From contig NZ_FQVL01000009.1 in NCBI RefSeq assembly GCF_900129355.1, positions 41,584 through 105,583 of the forward strand: a stretch of DNA of 64,000 nucleotides. Direction: 5' to 3'. A model generated the notes under the pieces. The model ran no database searches and had not been told where the DNA came from. It saw only the letters and a list, made by a program, of their open reading frames with translations. The DNA comes from Seinonella peptonophila. GTDB lineage: Bacteria > Bacillota > Bacilli > Thermoactinomycetales > Thermoactinomycetaceae. Shown here in pieces: positions 8,161 through 19,362 of the stretch; the first letter of the stretch is position 1; every line of letters starts with the position of its first letter. The translations under genes were made by a program, and so were the position numbers.

Positions 8161-9340
8161 GGAAGTATCGTTGTTACCAGGTATGACAATAGGAGTATTA
8201 GGTGGCGGTCAGCTTGGGAGAATGGTGATGTTAGAAGGACGAAAGCTGGGTTTTCGCTTTATCACCCTTGATCCTGCTGAAGATTGCCCTGGTTCGCAAG
8301 TGGCGGATGACCATATTGTCGCTGCATATGATGACTTACGGGCTGCGGAAGAATTAGCGAAGCGAAGTGACATGGTAATCTATGAATTTGAAAATATTGA
8401 TCCATCGGTTGTCAAGCGCATTGAAACCTTAACAACTGTGCCACAGGGAAGCGAGTTATTAAGAGTGACTGGTCATCGTTTGCATGAGAAACAGATGGTT
8501 TCAGCAGCAGGCGTACCGGTGGCTGAATATCGATCTGTAGAGACACGAACGCAGTTTAGCCGCGCATGGCAAGAGCTAGGTTTACCTGTGGTCCTAAAAA
8601 CGGCTACAGGTGGATATGACGGAAAAGGTCAATGGATGATTCGAACAGAAAAAGATTTGCATACCTTACCAGATGATCTTTTTGAGAATGGACAAGAATT
8701 TGTTTTAGAACAGCTTGTGCCTTTTTGCAAAGAGATTTCAGTCGTTGTAGCAAGAAATAAGCAAGGGGATATCAAGGCATTTCCCCCAACAGTGAATCTC
8801 CATCGCAATCACATCTTACATCTCTCGCTTGCACCCGCACCATTATCGCCGGAACTATTGAGCCGAGCTCAACAGCTAGCGAAACAAACGGCAGAACACT
8901 TACAAATGGTGGGGCTATTAGCTGTTGAGATGTTTCTTCTACCTAATGGAGATTTGCTTGTAAATGAGTTAGCACCACGACCGCATAATTCTGGACATTA
9001 TACATTTGATGCTTGCAGCACATCACAATTTGCCCAATTTTTACGTGCAGTTTTAGGTTTACCGCTTCATGAGGCGAAATTAAGACAGCCTGTTGCAATG
9101 GTGAATCTCTTAGGTGAACATCATGCTGCATTTGAACAGAAATTTTATCAATTCCCAACGGACGTGCAGATTCACTGGTATGGAAAAACCACAGCAAAAG
9201 TGGGGCGGAAGATGGGACATCTCACAATATTAGGTGATTCAACGCAGCAGGTGATGCAACGTGTTGAGGAGCTAGGAATTTGGTCTAATCTAACTGAAGA
9301 AGAGAGATCGATTTTGTTTACTGAAACAGCCATATCTTGA
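8144..9340 (+). CDS. purK: N5-carboxyaminoimidazole ribonucleotide synthase
   Basis: ATP-dependent carboxylation of AIR with bicarbonate to N5-CAIR. The 398-residue ATP-grasp protein has the N-terminal [21 protein letters not shown] nucleotide-like fold, the ATP-grasp core ([14 protein letters not shown]) and [18 protein letters not shown] near residue 275, all diagnostic of PurK. It overlaps the end of purE by 17 bases. An AGGAGG site lies just before ATG 8144; ATG 8153 is an alternative three codons later. Confidence 0.96.
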   Translation: MISMSKEVSLLPGMTIGVLGGGQLGRMVMLEGRKLGFRFITLDPAEDCPGSQVADDHIVAAYDDLRAAEELAKRSDMVIYEFENIDPSVVKRIETLTTVPQGSELLRVTGHRLHEKQMVSAAGVPVAEYRSVETRTQFSRAWQELGLPVVLKTATGGYDGKGQWMIRTEKDLHTLPDDLFENGQEFVLEQLVPFCKEISVVVARNKQGDIKAFPPTVNLHRNHILHLSLAPAPLSPELLSRAQQLAKQTAEHLQMVGLLAVEMFLLPNGDLLVNELAPRPHNSGHYTFDACSTSQFAQFLRAVLGLPLHEAKLRQPVAMVNLLGEHHAAFEQKFYQFPTDVQIHWYGKTTAKVGRKMGHLTILGDSTQQVMQRVEELGIWSNLTEEERSILFTETAIS

Positions 9341-9358
9341 GGAAGAGGGATTTAAGTT

Positions 9359-10660
9359 ATGATTGAACGTTATTCAAGACCAGAAATGAAGCAAATATGG
9401 ACTGATGAAAATCGTTTTCAGGCTTGGCTAGAGGTAGAGATTTTGGCTTGTGAAGCATGGTCTGAATTGGGTGTCATTCCGCGCGAAGATGTCATAGAAA
9501 TTCGTAAAAAAGCTCGTTTTGATATCAAACGCATCGATGAGATTGAGCAAGAGACACGTCATGATGTTGTTGCTTTTACGAGAGCTGTTTCTGAGTCTCT
9601 TGGTGCAGAGTCTAAGTGGGTGCATTATGGTCTAACATCCACAGATGTTGTTGATACTGCACTCTCCTATCTATTGCGGCAAGCAAATGAAATATTATTA
9701 AAAGATATTGACCATTTAATCGAGGTCATTCGTGAGAAGGCAATGGAGCATAAATATACAGTAATGATGGGTCGAACGCATGGTGTTCATGCTGAACCGA
9801 CTACATTTGGCATGAAGATGGCGCTTTGGTATATGGAGATGAAGCGCAATCGTGATCGCTTCGTTCGTGCAATGGATGAGGTGCGTGTTGGCAAGTTATC
9901 TGGTGCGGTCGGAACATATGCCAATATTGATCCATTTGTAGAGCAATATGTATGTGAAAAGTTAGGATTAGCAGCGGCGCCGATTTCGACGCAAACTCTG
10001 CAAAGGGATCGTCATGCTGAATATATGGCGACACTAGCCTTAATTGCTACATCACTTGATAAGTTTGCAACGGAGATTCGTGGATTGCAGAAGAGTGAAA
10101 CGCGTGAAGTGGAGGAAGCATTTAAGAAAGGACAAAAGGGTTCATCTGCAATGCCCCATAAACGAAATCCAATTGGCTGCGAAAATATTAGTGGCTTGGC
10201 CCGTGTCTTGCGCGGTCACATGGTTTCAGCATATGAAAATGTTCCGCTCTGGCACGAACGGGATATTTCTCATTCATCAGTCGAGCGCGTCATTTTACCT
10301 GATGCAACCATTCTATTAAATTACTTACTGCGACGTTTTGCTGGCATTGTCAAAGAGTTAACAGTCTTTAAAGAAAACATGCTGCGAAATATGGATCGTA
10401 CATTTGGTCTGATCTATTCCCAACGTGTGTTACTCAGTTTGATTGATAAAGGACTGACCAGGGAAACAGCATATGATACTGTGCAACCCTTGGCGATGCA
10501 AGCATGGGAAGAACAAGTACCATTTCGTTCATTAGTGGAAAAAAACCCACAAATTCAACAATACCTCACTATGGAAGAAATCGCTGATTGTTTTGATTAT
10601 CGTTACCATTTATCACAAGTAGATACGATCTTTGCTCGATTGGGATTGGAGGATAACTGA
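9359..10660 (+). CDS. purB: Adenylosuccinate lyase
   Basis: Removes fumarate from SAICAR and from adenylosuccinate, so it serves both the main pathway and AMP formation. The 433-residue protein of the fumarase/aspartase superfamily carries the signature [17 protein letters not shown] near residue 260, the [13 protein letters not shown] and [14 protein letters not shown] regions with active-site histidines, and an all-helical C-terminus. Its TGA overlaps the purC ATG (ATGA), consistent with coupled translation. Confidence 0.97.
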   Translation: MIERYSRPEMKQIWTDENRFQAWLEVEILACEAWSELGVIPREDVIEIRKKARFDIKRIDEIEQETRHDVVAFTRAVSESLGAESKWVHYGLTSTDVVDTALSYLLRQANEILLKDIDHLIEVIREKAMEHKYTVMMGRTHGVHAEPTTFGMKMALWYMEMKRNRDRFVRAMDEVRVGKLSGAVGTYANIDPFVEQYVCEKLGLAAAPISTQTLQRDRHAEYMATLALIATSLDKFATEIRGLQKSETREVEEAFKKGQKGSSAMPHKRNPIGCENISGLARVLRGHMVSAYENVPLWHERDISHSSVERVILPDATILLNYLLRRFAGIVKELTVFKENMLRNMDRTFGLIYSQRVLLSLIDKGLTRETAYDTVQPLAMQAWEEQVPFRSLVEKNPQIQQYLTMEEIADCFDYRYHLSQVDTIFARLGLEDN

Positions 10661-11370
10661 TGAAACCACTTTACGAAGGAAAAGCGAAACAGCTTTTTGC
10701 CACAGATGACCCACAGCTCCTTCGTGTACAATATAAGGATTCAGCGACTGCTTTTAATGGAGAAAAAAAAGCGACATTGTCTGGCAAAGGTGAACTAAAT
10801 AATCGCATTACTTCGCTCTTCTTTGAGTACTTACGCGAACACGGGGTAGAGAATCATTTTGTAAAACGGCTATCAGCAACTGAACAACTTGTAAAGCGTG
10901 TAGAAATTATTCCATTAGAAGTCGTTGTTCGCAATTGGGCAGCCGGTTCATTAGCAAATCGATTAGGTCTTACAGAAGGGACTCCATTTAGCCAACCGAT
11001 TGTAGAGTTTTATTACAAAGATGATGAGTTAGGTGATCCCCTCGTAACCGAAGATCATATACAGTTGCTAGATATTGCGACTCCAGAGCAGTTGATCGAA
11101 ATGAGACAAATCAGCCTACGTGTCAATCAGCTATTAATTCAATGGATGGATGAGCGTGGGATTACATTGGTAGATTTTAAGTTGGAGTTTGGAATAGATG
11201 CAGATCAAAAGTTGTTACTAGCCGATGAGATATCACCAGATACTTGTCGATTCTGGGATAAAGCAAGTGGAGAAAAGATGGATAAAGATCGTTTTCGACG
11301 GGATTTAGGGCGAGTGATTGAGGCATATGAAGAAATATTGACACGTTTGGGAGGAAGAGCGGATGTATAA
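10660..11370 (+). CDS. purC: SAICAR synthase
   Basis: Phosphoribosylaminoimidazole-succinocarboxamide synthase joins CAIR and aspartate with ATP. The 236-residue, single-domain bacterial type shows LYEGKAKQLF at the N-terminus, EVVVRNWAAGSLA, and the signature LVDFKLEFG followed by DEISPDTCRFWD. It overlaps purB by one base and purS by eight, so the block purB-C-S-Q is tightly coupled. Confidence 0.97.
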   Translation: MKPLYEGKAKQLFATDDPQLLRVQYKDSATAFNGEKKATLSGKGELNNRITSLFFEYLREHGVENHFVKRLSATEQLVKRVEIIPLEVVVRNWAAGSLANRLGLTEGTPFSQPIVEFYYKDDELGDPLVTEDHIQLLDIATPEQLIEMRQISLRVNQLLIQWMDERGITLVDFKLEFGIDADQKLLLADEISPDTCRFWDKASGEKMDKDRFRRDLGRVIEAYEEILTRLGGRADV

Positions 11371-11614
11371 AGCGATCATTACAGTAACTTTAAAAGAGAG
11401 TGTGCTAGATCCACAAGGAGTAGCGGTAAAAGGCTCCCTTCATTCACTTGGTTTTACAACTGTTCAGGATGTACGAATTGGGAAACAACTTGAGGTTACC
11501 ATTGATACGGCAGAACGGGAGCAAGCACAGCAACAGACAGAAGAATTTTGTCAAAAATTATTAGCAAATCCTGTCATCGAAAATTACCGTTATCAATTGG
11601 AGGAGATGAACTAA
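11363..11614 (+). CDS. purS: FGAM synthase subunit PurS
   Basis: Small structural subunit that bridges PurL and PurQ in the three-part formylglycinamidine synthase of Bacilli. The 83-residue protein begins [19 protein letters not shown] and shows the typical [10 protein letters not shown] and VRIGKQLEV segments. It overlaps purC by eight bases and its TAA shares a base with the purQ start, so stoichiometric translation is likely. Confidence 0.95.
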   Translation: MYKAIITVTLKESVLDPQGVAVKGSLHSLGFTTVQDVRIGKQLEVTIDTAEREQAQQQTEEFCQKLLANPVIENYRYQLEEMN

Positions 11615-12285
11615 TGCGTTTTGCTGTTGCTACATTTCCTGGTTCCAACTGTGATCTGGATTGTGTTCATGCAGTTGAAGATGTATTAGGCGCCCCCGTT
11701 TCGACTGTTTGGCATCAACAGACAGACTTGGATGAATTTGATGCGATTATATTGCCTGGCGGTTTTTCCTATGGGGATTATCTACGAACAGGGGCATTGG
11801 CCCGATTTTCTCCAGTTATGGAGAGTGTAGTGGCGGCTGCCAAGCAGGGTAAGCTGGTGATAGGGATTTGTAATGGTTTTCAGATTCTTTGTGAGGTTGG
11901 ACTATTACCTGGTGCGTTAATGGCGAACGACCATCTGCAATTCCGTTGCGCAACACCAGAGCTCGTTGTTGAAAATGCAGATACGCCTTTTACACAGGAT
12001 TATCAGTCAGGAGAACAGATTCAAATTCCAATTGCTCATGGTGAAGGAAACTATTATTGTGATGAACAAACTTTGCAAGAATTAGAAGAGAATAGGCAAA
12101 TTCTCTTTCGATATAACAGTGAAAATCCGAACGGTTCAACAGCAGGGATTGCTGGAATCATTAATCGAGCAGGCAATGTATTAGGGATGATGCCTCACCC
12201 AGAGCGAGCGATTGTCGATTGGATGGGTTCAGCTGATGGTGCCAAGATTTTTACATCGATGCTTCGAAATTGGGAGGAAAGATAA
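11614..12285 (+). CDS. purQ: FGAM synthase subunit PurQ (glutaminase)
   Basis: Class I glutamine amidotransferase that supplies ammonia to PurL. I place the start at ATG 11614 (223 residues, [14 protein letters not shown]), with GGAGGAGATG just upstream; a longer in-frame reading from 11548 lies inside purS and has no support. The catalytic cysteine is in GICNGFQIL, and the histidine-glutamate pair is in MPHPERA near the C-terminus. It is followed immediately by purL with no gap. Confidence 0.96.
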   Translation: MRFAVATFPGSNCDLDCVHAVEDVLGAPVSTVWHQQTDLDEFDAIILPGGFSYGDYLRTGALARFSPVMESVVAAAKQGKLVIGICNGFQILCEVGLLPGALMANDHLQFRCATPELVVENADTPFTQDYQSGEQIQIPIAHGEGNYYCDEQTLQELEENRQILFRYNSENPNGSTAGIAGIINRAGNVLGMMPHPERAIVDWMGSADGAKIFTSMLRNWEER

Positions 12286-14544
12286 ATGGTCTATTCGTTG
12301 CCAACAGAACCAAGTCCAGAGCAAGTTCGTGAACAATCTCTATACCGGGAGATGGGATTGGCGGACGATGAGTATGAGCAGATCATCGGTCATCTAGGGC
12401 GCTTGCCGAATTGGACTGAAGTCGGCGTTTATAGTGTCATGTGGTCTGAACATTGTAGTTATAAGAATTCCAAGCCGCTTCTTCGTAAGTTTCCTACAGA
12501 AGGACCTCGTGTCTTGCAAGGTCCTGGCGAAGGTGCAGGCGTGATCGATATTGGGGATGGACAAGCAGTTGTATTTAAGATAGAAAGTCATAATCATCCT
12601 TCTGCTGTCGAACCGTTTCAAGGTGCTGCGACAGGAGTTGGTGGAATTATTCGCGATGTCTTTTCGATGGGTGCGCGTCCAGTTGCACTACTTAATTCAT
12701 TGCGTTTTGGAAGTTTGGACAATAATCGTGTGAAATATTTATTTGAGCATGTCGTTGCTGGAATCGCTCATTATGGCAATTGTATCGGCATTCCAACAGT
12801 AGGTGGAGAAGTTGTTTTTGATCAGTCTTACGAAGGAAATCCTTTAGTTAACGCTATGTGTGTGGGACTTCTGTCACATGACCAATTGCAAAAAGGGATC
12901 GCAAGTGGTGTGGGCAATTTAGTGGTATATGTGGGAGCAAGCACTGGTCGCGATGGAATACATGGAGCTACATTTGCTTCCGTTGAATTGAGTGAGGAAT
13001 CTGAAGAGAAACGCTCTGCTGTTCAAGTTGGCGACCCATTTATGGAAAAGCTATTATTAGAAGCATGTATGGAAATGGTTGAGCAGGAGTTACTAGTTGG
13101 AATTCAGGATATGGGAGCTGCTGGGTTAACCTGTTCAAGCGCAGAGATGGCAGCTAAAGGGACTTGTGGTATGGAATTAAATCTAGACCGTGTTCCACAG
13201 CGAGAAACAAACATGTCCCCTTATGAGATAATGTTATCTGAGTCCCAGGAACGGATGTTATTAGTGATCGAAGAGCAAAATCTCGCACGTATTGAAGCAA
13301 TTTGTAAAAAATGGGGCTTACAATCAGCAGTGATCGGACAAGTAACCAAAGGTGATCGGTACCAAGTCTATCAAAAAGGGGAATGTGTTGCAGATATCCC
13401 TGTGATGACCTTAGTTGATGATGCACCAATCTATCATCGTGAAGAGAAGATCCCTGCTTATTATACAGAAATGAAAGAGATCAATGATACTGATCAACTG
13501 GAAGGGCATAATCCAGAGTCGCTTTTTGAACAATTAATCCAATCTCCTAATCTAGCAAGTAAGCGCTGGGTTTATCAACAGTATGATCATATGGTAGGAA
13601 CCAGTACAGCTGTTTTACCTGGATCAGATGCAGCGGTGGTAGTGGTTCGTGGCACAGATAAAGCGTTGGCAATGAGTACGGATGGCAATAGTCGATATGT
13701 CTATCTTAACCCTGAACAAGGGGGGAGGATTGCAGTAGCTGAGGCTGCCCGCAATGTGGTTTGCGCTGGTGCAGAGCCGTTGGGTGTAACAGACTGTCTA
13801 AACTTTGGAAGTCCTGAAAATCCTGATATTTACTGGCAATTATCAAAAGCGATTGATGGTATGAGTGCTGCTTGTCACACGCTGAAAACACCAATTGTAG
13901 GTGGAAATGTAAGTTTATATAACGAGAGTGGCGATCAAGCGATCTATCCGACTCCTGTTGTTGGCATGGTTGGTCTAATTGAACAGCGTGCACATATTAC
14001 AACGCAAACATGGAAGGGAGCAGGGGAGCAGATTTATCTGCTAGGTGAAACCCTAGCTGAGCTAGGTGGTAGTGAATTACAGTATGTGGTGACAGGTCAA
14101 GTGAGCGGTCAACCTCCTGTTTTAGACTTAGAAAAAGAAAAAAGTTTACAGACAGGATTGTTGGCGATGATTCGCCAAGGAATTGTGACTGCCGCACATG
14201 ATTTAGCTGAAGGTGGGATAGCACTCGCTTTGGCTGAATCGTGTATGGACAGCGGTCTAGGTGCCGAGATTACCTTGTCGTCACCTCATTCACATGTGAC
14301 TGCTCTCTTTAGTGAAAGTCAATCGCGTGTACTTGTGTCAGTCAAAAAATCAGATATGGAAAAATTAGAGCAACTAGCTGCGAAATATCAGATTCCATGT
14401 ACTCGAATCGGTGAAGTGATTGAGCAAGAAAAGTTATTAATTGAAGTGAATGGGGAAGAAGTAATAGGTCGTTCGATTCCTGATATCAAACAACTATGGG
14501 AGGGTGCCATTCCATGCAAGATGAAAGCATCTTTGACGAATTAA
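12286..14544 (+). CDS. purL: FGAM synthase subunit PurL
   Basis: Large catalytic subunit that converts FGAR to FGAM with ATP and PurQ-derived ammonia. At 752 residues it is the small Bacillus-type PurL. Landmarks are the [17 protein letters not shown] region near residue 50, [21 protein letters not shown], the [16 protein letters not shown] loop and [12 protein letters not shown]. The gene starts on the base after purQ, with GAGGAAAG as ribosome site, and overlaps the start of purF by about 31 bases. Confidence 0.97.
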   Translation: MVYSLPTEPSPEQVREQSLYREMGLADDEYEQIIGHLGRLPNWTEVGVYSVMWSEHCSYKNSKPLLRKFPTEGPRVLQGPGEGAGVIDIGDGQAVVFKIESHNHPSAVEPFQGAATGVGGIIRDVFSMGARPVALLNSLRFGSLDNNRVKYLFEHVVAGIAHYGNCIGIPTVGGEVVFDQSYEGNPLVNAMCVGLLSHDQLQKGIASGVGNLVVYVGASTGRDGIHGATFASVELSEESEEKRSAVQVGDPFMEKLLLEACMEMVEQELLVGIQDMGAAGLTCSSAEMAAKGTCGMELNLDRVPQRETNMSPYEIMLSESQERMLLVIEEQNLARIEAICKKWGLQSAVIGQVTKGDRYQVYQKGECVADIPVMTLVDDAPIYHREEKIPAYYTEMKEINDTDQLEGHNPESLFEQLIQSPNLASKRWVYQQYDHMVGTSTAVLPGSDAAVVVVRGTDKALAMSTDGNSRYVYLNPEQGGRIAVAEAARNVVCAGAEPLGVTDCLNFGSPENPDIYWQLSKAIDGMSAACHTLKTPIVGGNVSLYNESGDQAIYPTPVVGMVGLIEQRAHITTQTWKGAGEQIYLLGETLAELGGSELQYVVTGQVSGQPPVLDLEKEKSLQTGLLAMIRQGIVTAAHDLAEGGIALALAESCMDSGLGAEITLSSPHSHVTALFSESQSRVLVSVKKSDMEKLEQLAAKYQIPCTRIGEVIEQEKLLIEVNGEEVIGRSIPDIKQLWEGAIPCKMKASLTN

Positions 14545-15926
14545 AAGAGGAATGTGGTGTGTTTGGGGTTTTTGGTCATCCAGAGGCCGCCCTCTTAACT
14601 TACTATGGTCTACATGCCTTGCAGCATCGTGGGCAAGAGAGTGCAGGAATTGTTGTTTCCGATGGAAACTTTCATGTTCATAAGGGTGAAGGGCTTGTTA
14701 CCGATGTCTTCAACGTGAAATCTTTAACGGAATTAACAGGTCCATTTGCAATTGGTCATGTTCGCTACTCAACCACAGGTGGAACAGGTCTGCATAATGC
14801 ACAACCCCTTGTTTTTAACTATGCTGGCGGCGAGCTTGCCATTGCGACAAATGGCAATTTAGTCAATGCAGGGTTGATTCGAGAAAAATTAGAGAAGAAA
14901 GGTTCCATCTTTCAGACTACTACGGATACAGAAGTAATCGCCCATCTGATCGCTCGTTCAGAGACTGATTCCTTAGAAGAGGCAGTAAAAGAAGTGCTAC
15001 CACAGCTAGTGGGTGCTTATGCACTATTGATCATGACCAATGATCAGTTGATTGTTGCTCAAGATCCGCATGGGCTACGTCCTCTTTCGATGGCGCTTTT
15101 AGGAGATGCATATATTTTCTCCTCTGAAACGTGTGCTTTTGACGTAGTGGGTGCTGAGTTTTTACGAGAAATTGATCCTGGTGAGCTGCTTGTCCTTGAT
15201 ACAAAAGGTTTTAAACAGACTCGCTTTGCTGCACCTGCTGAAAAAGCAGTCTGTTCGTTTGAGTATGTTTATTTTGCACGACCTGATAGCAATCTAGGTG
15301 GTGTAAATATACATGCGGCTCGCAAGCGGATGGGACGACGCTTAGCTAAAGAGGCTCCAATTGAGGCGGATGTTGTAACAGGAGTGCCTGATTCCAGCAT
15401 TTCAGCGGCAATTGGATTTGCCGAAGCGACAGGTATTCCATATGAGCTTGGTTTAATTAAAAATCGTTATGTAGGGCGTACTTTTATTCAACCAAGCCAA
15501 GCATTGCGTGAACAAGGTGTGAAGATGAAGCTAAGTGCAGTGCGGAAAGTGGTAGAAGGAAAGCGTGTTGTGATGGTAGATGATTCTATTGTTAGAGGAA
15601 CTACGAGTCGTCGGATCGTTACGCTATTACGTGAAGCGGGTGCAACAGAAGTTCATGTTAGGATTAGTTCGCCACCAGTAAAAAATCCCTGTTTCTATGG
15701 CATTGATACGCCAACGCGTGATCATCTAATCGGCGCCTATATGTCAGTGGAAGAGATTCGCAAAGAGATTGGTGCGGACACGCTTACATTTATCAGTACA
15801 GAAGGACTCGTTTCGTCGATTGGTCAGCAAAGTGATGATGGAAAACAAGGACATTGTCTAGCCTGTTTTACGGGTGAATATCCAACCTTGTTGGAGGATC
15901 AATTAGTTGTGGAGGAACAAAAATGA
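14514..15926 (+). CDS. purF: Amidophosphoribosyltransferase
   Basis: Catalyses the committed step of purine synthesis, PRPP plus glutamine to phosphoribosylamine. The N-terminal nucleophile is the cysteine of EECGVFG, preceded by an 11-residue propeptide when the start is taken at 14514; GGGAGGG lies seven bases before it. An ATG at 14496 would give an unusual longer leader. The C-terminal phosphoribosyltransferase domain carries [16 protein letters not shown]. Near the C-terminus [11 protein letters not shown] suggests the iron-sulfur-containing Bacillus type. The start lies within the end of purL. Confidence 0.97.
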   Translation: MQDESIFDELKEECGVFGVFGHPEAALLTYYGLHALQHRGQESAGIVVSDGNFHVHKGEGLVTDVFNVKSLTELTGPFAIGHVRYSTTGGTGLHNAQPLVFNYAGGELAIATNGNLVNAGLIREKLEKKGSIFQTTTDTEVIAHLIARSETDSLEEAVKEVLPQLVGAYALLIMTNDQLIVAQDPHGLRPLSMALLGDAYIFSSETCAFDVVGAEFLREIDPGELLVLDTKGFKQTRFAAPAEKAVCSFEYVYFARPDSNLGGVNIHAARKRMGRRLAKEAPIEADVVTGVPDSSISAAIGFAEATGIPYELGLIKNRYVGRTFIQPSQALREQGVKMKLSAVRKVVEGKRVVMVDDSIVRGTTSRRIVTLLREAGATEVHVRISSPPVKNPCFYGIDTPTRDHLIGAYMSVEEIRKEIGADTLTFISTEGLVSSIGQQSDDGKQGHCLACFTGEYPTLLEDQLVVEEQK

Positions 15927-16960
15927 GCGATGCATACAGAGCGGCAGGTGTTGATATTGATGCTGGTAATGAAGCCGTAGAGCGTATGAAAGCACATGTA
16001 GCACGTACCAGACGACCAGGGGTTCTGGGTGAGTTGGGCGGATTTGGAGGCTTATTTGCTTTACCGACAGGCTATCAAGAGCCTGTCTTGGTTTCAGCTA
16101 CTGATGGAGTCGGTACAAAGCTAAAAGTTGCTTTTGCTCTCAATCAACATTCAACGATTGGTATCGACTGCGTAGCAATGTGTGTAAATGATTTGGTTGT
16201 TCAAGGCGCACAGCCACTATTCTTTTTGGACTACTTGGCGACAGGAAAATTAGAGCCTAAGCAAGCCGAACAGATTGTAAAAGGGATTGCGGATGGGTGT
16301 GTTGAGGCTGGCTGTGCATTAGTTGGCGGAGAGACAGCAGAAATGCCTGGTATGTATACAAATGGAGAATATGATGTAGCAGGTTTTGCCGTTGGTATCG
16401 TTGAACGAAAACAGGTGTTAGATGGCAGTCAAATCAAACCTGGCGATGTGCTGATTGGGCTTGCTTCGAATGGCTTGCATAGCAATGGTTTCTCATTAGC
16501 GAGAAAAGTTTTACTTGAGGATCGAGGATTTACTTATGCTGAACCAGTTCCTGCTAGTAACCAATTATTAGGAGAAGCACTTCTCACACCTACACGCATT
16601 TATGTAAAAACCTTCCTTGCCTTGCAAGAACAATTCCAGATCAAGGGAGGTGCGCATATTACAGGCGGAGGACTGGTTGAGAACTTGCCAAGAATATTAC
16701 CAACCGGCTGCGCTGCTGAAGTAAGAGAAGGCGCTTGGGAGGTTTCACCTATTTTCCAATGGATTCAACATATCGGAAAAATCTCCTTCGAAGATATGGT
16801 GCGTACTTTTAATATGGGGATTGGCATGGTATTGGTTGTCCCAGTCGAAGAGGCAGACGAAGTGTGCAGAGCGGCGGAAGAATTAGGAGAAAGAGCGACT
16901 AGGATCGGTCAAGTAGTCGCGGGACAGCAATCTCAATTTGCCTGGGCGAAAAGGAGGTAA
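15923..16960 (+). CDS. purM: AIR synthase (phosphoribosylformylglycinamidine cyclo-ligase)
   Basis: Closes the imidazole ring, FGAM to AIR, with ATP. The 345-residue protein begins [23 protein letters not shown] and has [38 protein letters not shown] and [11 protein letters not shown], the standard PurM motifs. The start ATG overlaps the purF stop (ATGA). Confidence 0.97.
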   Translation: MSDAYRAAGVDIDAGNEAVERMKAHVARTRRPGVLGELGGFGGLFALPTGYQEPVLVSATDGVGTKLKVAFALNQHSTIGIDCVAMCVNDLVVQGAQPLFFLDYLATGKLEPKQAEQIVKGIADGCVEAGCALVGGETAEMPGMYTNGEYDVAGFAVGIVERKQVLDGSQIKPGDVLIGLASNGLHSNGFSLARKVLLEDRGFTYAEPVPASNQLLGEALLTPTRIYVKTFLALQEQFQIKGGAHITGGGLVENLPRILPTGCAAEVREGAWEVSPIFQWIQHIGKISFEDMVRTFNMGIGMVLVVPVEEADEVCRAAEELGERATRIGQVVAGQQSQFAWAKRR

Positions 16961-16965
16961 AAACA

Positions 16966-17535
16966 ATGGGTATTGCCGTTTTTGCCTCTGGCAATGGTAG
17001 TAACTTTCAGAGTTTGATCGATTGCTCAAACAAAGAGAATTGGGAGGTGCCCATTTCTCTACTTATTTGTGATCGTCCAAATGCGAAAGCAATTGAGCGA
17101 GCGCAAGCAGCTAAAGTTCCTTATCGATGTATCAATCCGCATGATTTTGCTGACAAAGTTCGCTATGAGCAAGAAATTGTAAATACTTTAGAAGAATATC
17201 AAATTAAATGGATTGTTCTAGCTGGATATATGCGAATCATAGGAGAAACCATTTTGAATCCATTTATTGGAAAGATCGTCAATATTCATCCTTCACTTTT
17301 ACCAGCATTTCCAGGGAAACATGCTATAGAAGAGGCTTTTACTTATCCTGTGAAAATTACAGGGGTGACAATTCATTTTATCGATGAAGGCATTGACACA
17401 GGTCCGATTATTGCGCAAGAAGCAGTTTCAGTTGATCCAGATGATACCCTTGCCTCGCTGGAAGATAAAATTCATCGTGTTGAACATCGACTCTACCCGA
17501 AAATTGTTCGAAGTTGGGTTGAAGGAAAACTATAA
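16966..17535 (+). CDS. purN: Phosphoribosylglycinamide formyltransferase
   Basis: Transfers a formyl group from 10-formyl-tetrahydrofolate to GAR. The 189-residue protein has the family start (IAVFASGNGSNFQSLID), the catalytic motif NIHPSLLPAFPGKHA and the catalytic aspartate in GIDTGPII. It follows purM by five bases with AAGGAGG upstream. Unlike the rest of the operon it is followed by a gap of about 200 bases, which holds a copy of the structured repeat. Confidence 0.96.
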   Translation: MGIAVFASGNGSNFQSLIDCSNKENWEVPISLLICDRPNAKAIERAQAAKVPYRCINPHDFADKVRYEQEIVNTLEEYQIKWIVLAGYMRIIGETILNPFIGKIVNIHPSLLPAFPGKHAIEEAFTYPVKITGVTIHFIDEGIDTGPIIAQEAVSVDPDDTLASLEDKIHRVEHRLYPKIVRSWVEGKL

Positions 17536-17581
17536 AAGAGTCGACATGGAGTGTTCAAGACGATTACTCCGCTTGTTAAGA

Positions 17582-17712
17582 GAGTTAATAACATTTGGGT
17601 AGTGAGGGAAGAAATTGTGGAGTCAATATTTCGAGGCGCCTTGAAGACATCTAAGCAGCATGAATTGAAGTCGAAGCGTGAAATATTGAAACCAACACGG
17701 AGTCTACACAAT
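17582..17712 (+). repeat. Structured intergenic repeat, copy 2 (short form, inside pur operon)
   Basis: The copy between purN and purH. Its boundary stem is GTCAATATTTC (17622-17632) with GAAATATTGA (17680-17689), the inner box CTTGAAGACATC is at 17640-17651, and the left flank GTTAATAACATTTGGGTAG matches the other copies. The right flank is weaker (AAACC instead of CGGAACC, then GTCTACACA). Only about seven private bases separate the stem from the inner box, making it the minimal form. A reading frame from GTG 17619 stays open through the element for 36 codons, which I think is accidental. Confidence 0.65.
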
Positions 17713-17747
17713 ATATATCTAATATAATTTGGAGGTATATGATATTC

Positions 17748-19286
17748 ATGCAAATACGTCGTGCATTGATCAGTGTATCTGACAAGACGGGAATTGTCTC
17801 ATTTGCTCAATCTTTAGCAGAACAAGGTGTGGAAATTATTTCTACAGGAGGGACACGTCGAACGCTTGAGGAAGCCGAAGTGCCAGTGATTAGCATCTCA
17901 GATGTGACAGGTTTTCCTGAAATCTTAGATGGTCGAGTCAAAACGCTTCATCCAAAGGTACATGGAGGTTTATTAGCCGTTCGTGATCTTCAGACCCATC
18001 AGCAACAGCTTCAAGACCAAGCGATCACACCAATTGATCTGGTTTGTGTCAATCTTTATCCTTTTCAACAAACGATTGCAAAGCCAGATGTCGATTTTGC
18101 GGAAGCGATTGAAAATATAGATATTGGCGGCCCCTCAATGGTTCGCTCTGCTGCGAAGAATCATCGTTATGTAACAGTAGTCATTGATCCAAATGATTAT
18201 GCGTTCGTGATCCAGCAGCTCAAAGAGAACGGTGGCACGGATGAGGCACTTCGTCGTCGTTTAGCTGCTAAAGCATTTGGACATACCGCTGCCTATGATG
18301 CTTTGATCGCTGACTACTTAAATCGACAAATTGATGAGCCATTTCCCGGGCAATTGACATTAACCTTCCAAAAACAACAAGAATTGCGATATGGGGAAAA
18401 CCCACATCAACAAGCCGCTTTTTATCGGGAACCACTAGCAGGAGAAGGCTTACTTGCCACCTGTGAACAATTGCAAGGAAAAGAGCTTTCATATAATAAC
18501 ATAAGTGATGCAAATGCAGCCTTAGAACTGGTACGTGAGTTTGAGCAACCCACTGTCGTTGCAGTAAAACATATGAATCCTTGCGGTGTAGGCAGTGCTG
18601 ATACAATTGTTGAGGCATATCGCCTTGCCTATGATGCTGATCCGATCTCAATTTATGGAGGAATTATTGCTACAAATCAAACTGTAGATGATGAAACAGC
18701 CGAGCTGATGAGTCAGATTTTTCTTGAGATTATTATTGCTCCTGAATTTACGGAGGAAGCTCGCCAAATTTTAACGAAAAAACAAAATTTGCGTCTGCTT
18801 CGTTTAAAAGGAGAAGTTTCAACTGTTCAGCAACATAAAGTCGTTTCTGTTGGCGGTGGATTGTTGATTCAAGATGTGGATCAACATGAAATAACAAGAG
18901 AAGAGTGTCAAAATGCAACAAAACGAGCGCCTAGCAAACAAGAATGGGCAGATTTGCTCTTTGCTTGGAAAGTAGTAAAGCATGTAAAATCAAATGCTAT
19001 TGTACTTGTGAAAAATGGACAAACGATTGGAATTGGAGCTGGACAAATGAATCGTGTTGGAGCAGCTAAAATCGCCATTGAGCAGGCTGGAGAGCAAGCA
19101 AAAGGAGCTGTTTTAGCATCAGATGCCTTTTTCCCGATGAAAGATACATTAGAAGTAGCCGCAGCAGCGGGAATTCGTGCCATTATTCAACCTGGAGGTT
19201 CTGTTCGTGATCAAGAGTCAATCGATGAAGCAAATAAACATGACATAGCTATGGTGATGACAGGAATTCGTCATTTTAAACATTGA
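17748..19286 (+). CDS. purH: Bifunctional AICAR formyltransferase/IMP cyclohydrolase
   Basis: Last two steps to IMP. The N-terminal MGS-like cyclohydrolase domain (RRALISVSDKTGIV, ISTGGTRRTLEEA, GRVKTLHPKVHGG) is followed by the transformylase domain (LRYGENPHQQAAFY, AVKHMNPCGVGSA, SDAFFPMKDTLE). Full length is about 512 residues. Two starts are possible: ATG 17739, only three bases from GGAGG, and ATG 17748, twelve bases away; I prefer 17748 because MQIRRALIS matches the usual length. It follows the purN-purH gap holding repeat copy 2. Confidence 0.96.
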   Translation: MQIRRALISVSDKTGIVSFAQSLAEQGVEIISTGGTRRTLEEAEVPVISISDVTGFPEILDGRVKTLHPKVHGGLLAVRDLQTHQQQLQDQAITPIDLVCVNLYPFQQTIAKPDVDFAEAIENIDIGGPSMVRSAAKNHRYVTVVIDPNDYAFVIQQLKENGGTDEALRRRLAAKAFGHTAAYDALIADYLNRQIDEPFPGQLTLTFQKQQELRYGENPHQQAAFYREPLAGEGLLATCEQLQGKELSYNNISDANAALELVREFEQPTVVAVKHMNPCGVGSADTIVEAYRLAYDADPISIYGGIIATNQTVDDETAELMSQIFLEIIIAPEFTEEARQILTKKQNLRLLRLKGEVSTVQQHKVVSVGGGLLIQDVDQHEITREECQNATKRAPSKQEWADLLFAWKVVKHVKSNAIVLVKNGQTIGIGAGQMNRVGAAKIAIEQAGEQAKGAVLASDAFFPMKDTLEVAAAAGIRAIIQPGGSVRDQESIDEANKHDIAMVMTGIRHFKH

Positions 19287-19362
19287 GATCTATGTAATCC
19301 AATCAGACCGAATTGATCTTTTATAATCAAATAATATTTCGTTATAGAAAGGAAGTGTCACA

